Positions 15,288 through 20,877 of a stretch of DNA of 20,877 bases are shown piece by piece. The stretch lies in assembly GCA_015259235.1 (NCBI GenBank), contig JABZGM010000011.1, forward strand, positions 1-20,877, given 5' to 3'. Position numbers and translations under genes: made by a program. The stretch's first letter is position 1. Each line of letters begins with the position of its first letter. The notes below the pieces were generated by a model that was not told the DNA's origin, ran no database searches, and saw only the letters and a list, made by a program, of their open reading frames with translations. The DNA is from Alloprevotella sp. (GTDB lineage: Bacteria > Bacteroidota > Bacteroidia > Bacteroidales > Bacteroidaceae).

Positions 15288-15376
15288 TATAGACGTTAGG
15301 GGTCGCGGACCCGTTTTGCTCGCCACAAGTGGCTCGAGGGTAGAGTTTAGACTTTAGACGTTAGAGAGTAGACGTA
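15288..15376. repeat. Heptad repeat array 5 with two-hairpin core
   Basis: Units at 15289 (ATAG) and 15296 precede the core, in which GGGTCGCGGACCC (15300-15312) and GCCACAAGTGGC (15322-15333) are both palindromic. Units follow at 15340, 15347, 15354, 15361 and 15368 in 7-nt register, with a decayed one at about 15375. It fills the gap between the dehydratase stop and the thioesterase start. Confidence 0.9.
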
Positions 15377-15414
15377 ACTCGTTAACATCTCGTGAAAAGT
15401 TCTAAGGATGTGGA

Positions 15415-15882
15415 CTATTGTTGAGGCGTTTCGGGAAGTTCCTCTCCGAGGGCGATTTTCAATGTGGCTTCCGCGATGAGCGTTTCTCCCACCATGACGC
15501 GCGCTGCTGCAAGGGTGATGCCCATAATCTCCTGTTCGATGTGAATCGTCGTGGAGAGAGTTTCGCCCACTTTCGGCAGACGATGCAACACAAAGCCACG
15601 CACCGCACCGATGTAGCCGATGCGCACTCGTTCGCGCAGCACATATTTGTTGTAAAAGCCCAAACGCGCAGCACAAGTTTGCGCCATATTCTCCAAGATT
15701 CCGGCTTCGGAAAGCACGCCCTCTTCGACCATGAGATGATCGGTTGGGAGGGTGAACTGACAAATCGTGGACTGCTCATCGTAGTGGACCAAACGATCGA
15801 CCAACACAAAGGGAGGTTGTTGGGGCAGGAGGGTGAGAATGTCGATGGAATCTAGGGGCGGAAAGGGCGAAGTGTGGGACAT
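15415..15882 (-). CDS. Hotdog-fold 3-hydroxyacyl-ACP dehydratase (FabZ-like)
   Basis: The 155-residue product begins with a FabZ-like LLPQQPPFVLVDR segment. His49 (TDHLMVEEGV) and Glu64 (GILENMAQ) sit at about the positions of the FabZ catalytic His and Glu, although the surrounding HFPG loop is not conserved. It should remove water from 3-hydroxyacyl-ACP to make the trans double bonds of the polyene. Together with the smaller hotdog protein at 8730-9092, which has the classic HFPG loop but lacks the acidic residue, it may form a heteromeric dehydratase like ApeI:ApeP. The ATG at 15882 is 57 bp from the acyltransferase stop. Confidence 0.83.
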   Translation of the reverse strand: MSHTSPFPPLDSIDILTLLPQQPPFVLVDRLVHYDEQSTICQFTLPTDHLMVEEGVLSEAGILENMAQTCAARLGFYNKYVLRERVRIGYIGAVRGFVLHRLPKVGETLSTTIHIEQEIMGITLAAARVMVGETLIAEATLKIALGEELPETPQQ

Positions 15883-15939
15883 GAGCGTGAAAATCGCGGT
15901 GAGGATGAGGGAGGATTTCCCAAGAGGGGAAAGGAAAAC

Positions 15940-16808
15940 TCAATGCACGAAGGGGAAGAAGTTGAACCACTGCGCAGGATATTGCGTGACGCGCTGTTGG
16001 AGCACGGCAGCGTAGGCGGTGGCTAGGGCTTCCGCGCGCTGCGCCATGGGGAGCGAAGGCTCGGGCATGGGGAGCGGATCGACAAAAAGCCGGTAGTGAT
16101 GAGTGGAAGTCTTCATCGCACTCAATACTAGTGTGGGCAACTTGCGACGCGCAATGAGAGCAAAGGGGCCGTGGGGCAACGAGGCTTTGCCACGGAAGAA
16201 GGGAACTTCGAGGGTGCGTTCTGCAGGGAGATGTCGATCGGCTGGGAAACTCACGATGTGTCCTTGCGCGAGGGCTTCGGAGAGAAGGAAGAGATGGCTC
16301 ATGTCGTCGGCAATGGGCACCATGCGCACGCCGGTTTGGGCAAACTGACTTTGGCGTCCTTCTGCCACCACTGCCGTTTCGTGGGCAAAGACGAGGGCAA
16401 AAATCTGTTTTCCCTCGGGACGGAGGGTGTAGCCCGAAAGCTCATAGCATCCGATGTGTGCGGAGAGCAAGGCGAAACTTTCGGGTTGCCGCACGAGATG
16501 GTCGAAATGGGCTTCTCCCTCGATGGTGAAACGAAACTTGCGCCCTGCGAAGGCGGCAAAGCGATCGATCATGATTTGCCCGAAGCGATAGTGATTGACC
16601 ACCGTCATCCTCGCAGCCTTCAGAGGAGAAAACCCAAGTTGGTGGCGAAAGAAGCGGTATTGATGGCGCGCGCCAGGGCGAAACACGAGATAGCCAGGCA
16701 CAACGAGGGCTACCACTGCGTAGAGAACTGCAGAGGTAGGGCACGGAGCAGCGCAATAAGTTGGCGTTGCATCCAGGGTGTTCCGTCGGTGTGGCCTTGC
16801 CAATCCAT
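15940..16808 (-). pseudogene. LpxL/HtrB-type lysophospholipid acyltransferase with apparent single-base frameshift
   Basis: The frame from about 16722 to 15940 encodes an LpxL/HtrB-family acyltransferase with the HX4E motif SAHIGCYEL (His codon at 16456-16458) and a C-terminal QYPAQWFNFFPF, but it has no ATG near its N-terminus; the frame opens only from a TTG at 16803. The expected N-terminus, MDWQGHTDGTPWMQRQ followed by LIALLRALPLQF, lies in another frame starting at the ATG at 16808 and stops at 16710. Joining the two near 16722-16731 (LPLQ then VLYAVVALVVP) restores a normal protein of about 289 residues. One missing base explains it. The downstream part is fully open, so recent mutation, a sequencing error or recoding are all possible. 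In aryl-polyene clusters such a protein probably acylates the lipid anchor. Confidence 0.75.
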
Positions 16809-16857
16809 GATAGTTTGTTTACCAGTTAGAGTTCTCGGCTCGAGATAGTGGGTTCTC

Positions 16858-16871
16858 TCAAAAATCTCCAC
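16858..16871. repeat. 14-bp sequence also present upstream of the operon promoter
   Basis: TCAAAAATCTCCAC here is identical to 20823-20836. Both lie outside the main genes. They could be a shared regulator site or part of a dispersed repeat, since the AAAAATCTCC string is also the heart of the 21-bp repeat in the KS-B linker. Confidence 0.4.
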
Positions 16872-16965
16872 AATTCGGCTTCGTCCATAGTAAGACAAAG
16901 CGAGGGGAAAGGAGAGATGCGTTTCGCTGCTCCCTAGTTTCTCTGTGGGAGTGGGGAGGAGTGAG

Positions 16966-17211
16966 TTAGTTGCCTACTTTGCTCTCGATGTAGTCGCAGA
17001 ACTTTTGGAGGGTGTTGACACCTGCCATTTCTTCGGGCTTGATTTTGAAACCAAACTTACGCTCGATGATGACCACAATGTCCACGAAGTCAAGGCTATC
17101 AATGCCGAGATCGTCCTTCAACAAGGCATCGGGATGGATGTTTTCTTCTTCTACTTCGAGGTCTTCAATGAGGAATTCTCTTACTTTTTCTTCGATTTCT
17201 GTACGGTTCAT
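16966..17211 (-). CDS. Acyl carrier protein (ACP-1)
   Basis: This 81-residue, strongly acidic protein contains DDLGIDSLDFVDIVV with Ser39 as the phosphopantetheine site. The N-terminus (EEKVREFLIEDL) and the C-terminal helix fit type II ACPs of about 80 residues. It should carry the growing chain in the cytoplasm. It is preceded by heptad array 6 and followed by a 157-bp gap before the acyltransferase. Having two different ACPs in one operon matches aryl-polyene systems, where priming and extension may use separate carriers. Confidence 0.95.
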   Translation of the reverse strand: MNRTEIEEKVREFLIEDLEVEEENIHPDALLKDDLGIDSLDFVDIVVIIERKFGFKIKPEEMAGVNTLQKFCDYIESKVGN

Positions 17212-17216
17212 TTTAT

Positions 17217-17304
17217 TTAGAATTTAGACTTTAGACGTTAGAGATTAGACTTTAGACGTTAGAGATAAGACGTTAGACGTTGGAGCTTGGACTTTAGACA
17301 TTAG
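17217..17304. repeat. Heptad repeat array 6 (13 units, longest)
   Basis: Cores fall at 17217, 17224, 17231, 17238, 17245, 17252, 17259, 17266 (TAAG), 17273, 17280 (TTGG), 17287 (TTGG), 17294 and 17301, every one 7 nt after the last. No hairpin core is present. The array fills the gap between the methyltransferase stop and the ACP start. Confidence 0.93.
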
Positions 17305-17307
17305 TAC

Positions 17308-18408
17308 CTAAGCCTTGCGGACTTCGATGAGGGAGTGTCCTTGCCCGAGATGATCGTGCACGGAGGCGATGCTGAGTCCTGCTTGCTCGATGAGGGCGAA
17401 AAGGCGATCAGAGTGGTACATCTTGCTGTTGCCATTCGCCATCGCTGTGAAATAGACACTCGTCATGGTGAGGCAGAACGCCGCAGGTTCAAAGCGCTGT
17501 CTGTCCCAAAGGGTTTCGAGGATGAACAGTCGCGTGTGGGGTTGCATGGCTTGCGCGGTGCGCTGGAGAATGCTCAAGATTTCGGGTTCGGAAAAGCAGT
17601 CTAAAAACTGACTCATCCAAACGACATCGAGATCTGTCCAGTCGGTGGGGAGGGTGTTGTCCAAGCGCAGCCAGTCGATGGGGAAGGCGTCAATGCGTTC
17701 TTCGCCTGATGCTCCGGCGATGTTGGAGCGCATCATGGAGATTTGCCCAGGGAGGTCGGCAATCGTCACACGCACGTTGTCATCTTGACCTACGCAGCGC
17801 AAGGCGAAGCGACCTGTGTTGCCGCCAATGTCGAGCAGGTGGCGCACCGGTTGGGAGAAGACGATGGGAAGTGCGGCATCAAACGATCCATCTGAGTAGA
17901 AATGGTCGAACGCTAGCCAACTCTTGAGCGCGTCTGGGGGCAGTTGGGACAAACCTTCGTAGATGGTGGACCAATCTCCGAGGGTTTTGAGCCCCGCAGG
18001 CTTGCCCGTGGTGAGTGCTTCCTCGAGATGAAACATCCCTTGGTAGTTGACATCGTGGTTGAAGTCGAGATTGACCGCGGTGGCTGGGTCGGTGAGCAAA
18101 AACCAACCTGTTTTGCTCAAGGAAAATTGGTCGGTGGTGGGGTCTACTAGGAGAAGTCCGAGCGAAAGTCCAGCATCGGTGAGGATGGTGAGGGCATAGT
18201 GCGAACGGTCTGTGGATTGTTGCAAATCTTCGAGCGTGAGTCCGTGGGAAGAGTCGTTGAGGAGTGCGAGGATTTGCCACTTTTTGAGCAATCGCGCCAC
18301 TTGAAAAGCCACGGGTGCCCAAGCGATGCACTCGGCTTGTCGTTGTGCTTCTCGTGCGGTGAGGGTGTCGCGCGTGTAGCTTTGTGAGAGTGCTGGAGAG
18401 AGGTGCAT
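17308..18408 (-). CDS. SAM-dependent methyltransferase (O-methyltransferase family 2 fold)
   Basis: The 366-residue protein has an N-terminal helical, winged-helix-like domain (about residues 20-110) and a C-terminal Rossmann fold with SAM motif I LLDIGGNTG (191-199). This layout is that of plant COMT-like and bacterial polyketide O-methyltransferases. The usual catalytic HD dyad (His-Asp-Trp) seems to read QFLDCFSEPE (267-276), with Leu269 in place of His. It may therefore use another base or methylate in another way. Aryl-polyene and flexirubin clusters often contain a methyltransferase acting on the aryl head, and that is the inferred role. It lies 23 bp after the ketosynthase stop, in the same transcript. 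Confidence 0.85.
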   Translation of the reverse strand: MHLSPALSQSYTRDTLTAREAQRQAECIAWAPVAFQVARLLKKWQILALLNDSSHGLTLEDLQQSTDRSHYALTILTDAGLSLGLLLVDPTTDQFSLSKTGWFLLTDPATAVNLDFNHDVNYQGMFHLEEALTTGKPAGLKTLGDWSTIYEGLSQLPPDALKSWLAFDHFYSDGSFDAALPIVFSQPVRHLLDIGGNTGRFALRCVGQDDNVRVTIADLPGQISMMRSNIAGASGEERIDAFPIDWLRLDNTLPTDWTDLDVVWMSQFLDCFSEPEILSILQRTAQAMQPHTRLFILETLWDRQRFEPAAFCLTMTSVYFTAMANGNSKMYHSDRLFALIEQAGLSIASVHDHLGQGHSLIEVRKA

Positions 18409-18431
18409 GGTAGAAGAAGGGGGAAAGGAGG

Positions 18432-19661
18432 TTAGTCGATGGCGCGAAGGATGAGAGCGGAGTTGGTGCCACCAAATCCGAAAGAGTTGCTCAGCACAGT
18501 GCGCACGGGGGTGTCGATGGTTTGGCGCACGAGATTGAGGTTCGCGGCTGCTTCATCGGGATTTTCCAAGTTAAGATTGGGTGCCACGAAGCTATTCTGC
18601 ATCATCAAGATGGAATAGACCACTTCGCTGGCTCCTGCCATCCAACATTCGTGTCCGGTCATGCCTTTGGTGCTGCTGATGTAGGGGCAGTTTTCCCCAC
18701 CAAATAGGCGTGCGAGGGCAAGGGCTTCGTAGTGGTCACCTTGCGGTGTGGAGGTGGCGTGAGCATTGATGTAGTCGATGTCGGCGGTACTGAGCCCAGC
18801 ATCGGTGAGCGCACGCGACATGGCAACGAAAGAACCTTCGTCGGAGGGCTGAGAAATGCCACCGCCGTTGCCAGAAAATCCGTAGCCCACGACTTCGCAA
18901 AGGATGTTTGCCCCACGTTGCACGGCACTTTCGTAGCTCTCTACCACCAAGGCAGCAGCACCACCACTGGGGATGAGACCATCGCGCTCGGCATCGAAGG
19001 GGCGAGAAGCTCGTTGGGGTTCGTCCATACGTTTGGAGAAAGCTCCCAGTGCGTCGAAGGTTGCCATGGAATAGTGGTTGACTTCTTGCGCGCCACCGCA
19101 AAGGACGAGGTCTTGCAAGCCTTGGCGGATGAGCATATACGCCAAACCGATGGAGTGACTGCCGCTGGCGCAGGCTGCACTCACGGTGAAGTTGATGCCA
19201 CGCAGGCGGAAGATGGTGCTGAGGTTCATCGTCACGGTGGAGTTCATGGATTGGAAGATGAATCCACTGCCAAGAAGTGCGCTATCATGCTTGTCGTTCA
19301 TGATGTTGGCAGCCTCAATCACGGGTTTCGCGGAGGAGTCGTTGCCAAAGATACAGCCGATTTCGCGACTGTCGACCATAGCCTCGTCGATGCCTGCCAT
19401 AGACAATGCCTCGCGCGACGCCATATAGGCAAATTCTCCTTCCTCGGCTAGCCCAGTGCGTAGGCGACGATCGAGCACGCCTTTAAGTTTGGGACGCTCC
19501 ACTAAGCCGGTGAGGGACGATTGGTAGCCATATTCTGTGCGCAAAGGGTCGATGCCGATGCCGCTTCGTCCTTCGCGCAAGGCTTGAGTGACGGTGGGGC
19601 AGTCGGTGCCTAGGCAAGACCAGATGCCGATGCCGGTGATGACGACGCGAGGTTGTGACAT
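18432..19661 (-). CDS. 3-ketoacyl-ACP synthase, FabF type (KS-A)
   Basis: This 409-residue stand-alone condensing enzyme has the normal FabF length and a full active site: Cys164 (SAACASGSHS), His301 (NAHATSTPQGD), Lys332 and His337 (TKGMTGHE). The C-terminus ends NSFGFGGTNSALILR, as usual for the family. It should catalyse decarboxylative condensation of malonyl-ACP with the growing chain. It is the only KS of the operon without an appended KS-like domain. In proteobacterial aryl-polyene systems one KS forms a heterodimer with a chain-length factor and another works alone, so KS-A may match the lone or priming enzyme (inference). It follows the ketoreductase after a 275-bp gap. Confidence 0.93.
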   Translation of the reverse strand: MSQPRVVITGIGIWSCLGTDCPTVTQALREGRSGIGIDPLRTEYGYQSSLTGLVERPKLKGVLDRRLRTGLAEEGEFAYMASREALSMAGIDEAMVDSREIGCIFGNDSSAKPVIEAANIMNDKHDSALLGSGFIFQSMNSTVTMNLSTIFRLRGINFTVSAACASGSHSIGLAYMLIRQGLQDLVLCGGAQEVNHYSMATFDALGAFSKRMDEPQRASRPFDAERDGLIPSGGAAALVVESYESAVQRGANILCEVVGYGFSGNGGGISQPSDEGSFVAMSRALTDAGLSTADIDYINAHATSTPQGDHYEALALARLFGGENCPYISSTKGMTGHECWMAGASEVVYSILMMQNSFVAPNLNLENPDEAAANLNLVRQTIDTPVRTVLSNSFGFGGTNSALILRAID

Positions 19662-19936
19662 AGGGAAGAGGTGTTGTGGGAGGTGGATGAAAGATGATGG
19701 GAAAGAGTGTGGGGAGGGTAGCTACGCCTTGGCTGGGAAAAGGAGGTTGCCGTCAGAACTTCCGTGTGGGATGAAAAAAATATCAATGTAAGATGGGAAA
19801 TCTAGCAAAGGAACCGCAGGAAGACCAGAAAAAGACGTCAGCCACTACGAAGGGGCAAGTAAATCTAGGAAGAAGCAGGAACATCAATGGATTTCCGCCT
19901 TGTGATTTTCCAAAGAAAGTTGCCCAACGAGAGAGG
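19662..19936. other. 275-bp intergenic gap, no gene recognised
   Basis: No credible coding frame and no heptad units are present. On the transcribed strand two TTnnTTTG strings resemble the Bacteroidota -7 element (TAnnTTTG) but lack the first A, so I do not call a promoter. The gap is large for this operon, and an internal promoter remains possible. Confidence 0.4.
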
Positions 19937-20665
19937 TTAGGTGTGAAGTCCTCCATTGATGTTGATGACTTCGCCCGTGATGTAGGCGGCATCATCAGAG
20001 GCGAGGAAGGCGGTGAGGGCTGCAACTTCGTCGGCTGTGCCGAAGCGGCGGAGCGGAACTAGTTTGCGGAGTTCTTTTTCATCGAGTTCAGCGGTCATGT
20101 CGCTGGTGATGAAGCCAGGGGCAATGGCATTGACCGTGATGCCGCGCGGACCTACTTCTTGAGCTAGTGCCTTGGTGGCACCGATGAGAGCGGCTTTGGC
20201 TGCGGAATAATTCACTTGTCCTGCCAAACCTTTCACACCCGAAAGGGAAGAAATGTTGATGATGCGTCCCTTGCGTTGGGTCATCATGCCTTTGAGTACG
20301 CGGCGGGTAAGGTAGAAGAAACCGTTGAGCGTGGTGTCTAGCACGGAGTGCCAGTCGGTGTCGGGCATGAAGATGAGAAGATTGTCGTGGCGGATGCCGG
20401 CATTGTTGACCAAAACTTCAATGCTGTCGGAGGGGTGAGCGTTTTCCCAGTTTTCCACTGCGGTCTCTATGGCTTGTGGGTTTGCCATATCGCAAGGGAA
20501 GAGTTCGCCCGAACCACCATGAGCTTCGATCTGTGCGAGTGTTTCGCGTGCGGCAGCTTCGTTGCTGACATAATTGATGAGTATGGACCAGCCGGCTTGC
20601 GACAATCGCAAGCAGATGGCGCGACCGATGCCGCGCGAGCCGCCAGTGACGAGGGCGTATTGCAT
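19937..20665 (-). CDS. fabG: 3-ketoacyl-ACP reductase, FabG family
   Basis: The 242-residue short-chain dehydrogenase/reductase has the NADPH-binding TGGSRGIGR near the N-terminus, the NNAG motif, and the catalytic Ser140, Tyr153 and Lys157 (NYSAAK). The C-terminus YITGEVININGGLHT is typical of FabG. It reduces 3-ketoacyl-ACP to 3-hydroxyacyl-ACP in each elongation round, before the dehydratase step. As the first gene after the predicted promoter it heads the operon. Its position in the cluster indicates a dedicated polyene-pathway reductase (ApeQ-like role) and not necessarily the housekeeping FabG. Confidence 0.95.
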   Translation of the reverse strand: MQYALVTGGSRGIGRAICLRLSQAGWSILINYVSNEAAARETLAQIEAHGGSGELFPCDMANPQAIETAVENWENAHPSDSIEVLVNNAGIRHDNLLIFMPDTDWHSVLDTTLNGFFYLTRRVLKGMMTQRKGRIINISSLSGVKGLAGQVNYSAAKAALIGATKALAQEVGPRGITVNAIAPGFITSDMTAELDEKELRKLVPLRRFGTADEVAALTAFLASDDAAYITGEVININGGLHT

Positions 20666-20737
20666 GGAAAATCGTTGAATTCGTGAATAATGGGCGATGC
20701 GTTGTCGCAGAGGAGTGTTGTCACATTCCGATATAGC

Positions 20738-20750
20738 GGAGAGTCTCTCC
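20738..20750. promoter_or_regulatory. 13-bp palindrome in the leader of the operon
   Basis: GGAGAGTCTCTCC is a perfect 6+1+6 inverted repeat placed between the predicted -7 element and the fabG start. Its right half continues as CTCTCCTTT, which recurs exactly at 20836-20844 on the far side of the promoter. An operator with flanking half-site is possible; a small leader hairpin is the alternative. Confidence 0.45.
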
Positions 20751-20773
20751 TTTGGGGACAGGCATTATAAAAG

Positions 20774-20781
20774 CAAAGATA
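20774..20781 (-). promoter_or_regulatory. Predicted Bacteroidota -7 promoter element for the operon
   Basis: On the minus strand the sequence reads TATCTTTG, a full match to the Bacteroidota -7 consensus TAnnTTTG, about 108 nt before the fabG ATG. The -33 region is poor (TTTA about 19 nt upstream in place of TTTG). The leader would be about 100 nt. No similar full match was seen in the other gaps I checked, which supports one main transcript. Confidence 0.55.
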
Positions 20782-20822
20782 CAAAAAAGTGGGGAGTAAA
20801 GGTGAGGAATCACTTTGGTTTT

Positions 20823-20836
20823 TCAAAAATCTCCAC
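20823..20836. repeat. 14-bp sequence shared with the ACP-1/acyltransferase gap
   Basis: TCAAAAATCTCCAC is identical to 16858-16871. Here it lies about 40-55 nt upstream of the predicted -7 element, followed at once by CTCTCCTTT. Function unknown. Confidence 0.4.
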
Positions 20837-20877
20837 TCTCCTTTAGAGATGGTCAGAAGGTTTGGGGATCATGTATG

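Noticed and set aside
15940..16803. Acyltransferase gene starting at 16803 as an intact CDS
   Set aside because: That frame opens with TTG and its first ~20 residues do not resemble the family, while the expected N-terminus lies in another frame from the ATG at 16808.
2424..17304. Heptad arrays as integron attC sites (GTTAGAC fits the GTTRRRY core)
   Set aside because: attC sites need inverted core sites at both ends (RYYYAAC and GTTRRRY). Here all units are direct repeats in one orientation, many in tandem, and no integrase is present. The genes form a coherent pathway and not a cassette array.
17217..17304. CRISPR array
   Set aside because: The period is 7 bp with no unique spacers, and there are no cas genes.
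20827..20877. Start of a divergent gene at the right edge (ATG on + strand near 20869)
   Set aside because: Only a few bases remain after the ATG; no codons to judge, so it is not annotated.

Overview
The window reads as one long, single-strand (minus) biosynthetic operon from a member of the Bacteroidota, probably the order Bacteroidales. The supports are a Bacteroidota-type promoter (TAnnTTTG -7 element) before the first gene, a lack of obvious Shine-Dalgarno sites, and proteins of the Bacteroidota aryl-polyene/flexirubin type. Base composition looks like mid-50s % GC by eye. I cannot name the genus.

Transcription order (right to left): 3-ketoacyl-ACP reductase (19937-20665), ketosynthase KS-A (18432-19661), SAM methyltransferase (17308-18408), ACP (16966-17211), LpxL-type acyltransferase with an apparent frameshift (15940-16808), hotdog dehydratase (15415-15882), hotdog thioesterase (14839-15282), ketosynthase fused to a degenerate KS-like domain (KS-B, 12786-14846), second ACP (12447-12704), second fused ketosynthase (KS-C, 10648-12450), small four-helix membrane protein (10307-10660), LolA-like carrier (9653-10282), lipoprotein (9178-9684), second hotdog dehydratase (8730-9092), glycosyltransferase-acyltransferase fusion (7263-8705), two CrtISO/phytoene-desaturase-type FAD oxidoreductases (5687-7141 and 4053-5558), PaaK-like adenylating ligase (2549-3883), and an MMPL/RND exporter cut by the left edge (1-2433).

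Together these describe a discrete type II fatty-acid-synthase-like machine. The ligase loads an aryl acid starter. The KS, ketoreductase and dehydratase enzymes build a conjugated polyene on dedicated ACPs. The methyltransferase and FAD enzymes tailor it. The acyltransferases couple it to a lipid anchor. The MMPL, LolA and lipoprotein components take it to the outer membrane. No aromatic ammonia-lyase and no dialkylresorcinol (DarA/DarB) genes are in the window, so the starter source and the flexirubin-versus-simple-aryl-polyene question stay open.

The most unusual feature is non-coding. Six gene boundaries carry arrays of a degenerate 7-bp repeat (consensus NNTTAGA on the + strand) in strict 7-nt register, up to 13 units long. 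Because 7 is not a multiple of 3 and the unit carries TAG on one strand and TAA on the other, three or more units place stops in all six frames. Four boundary modules in three... more exactly four of the arrays (5.5, 7.2, 12.7 and 15.3 kb) also enclose a conserved two-hairpin core. The repeats supply the start codon of the exporter, the stop codon of one ketosynthase and the N-terminus of one oxidoreductase.
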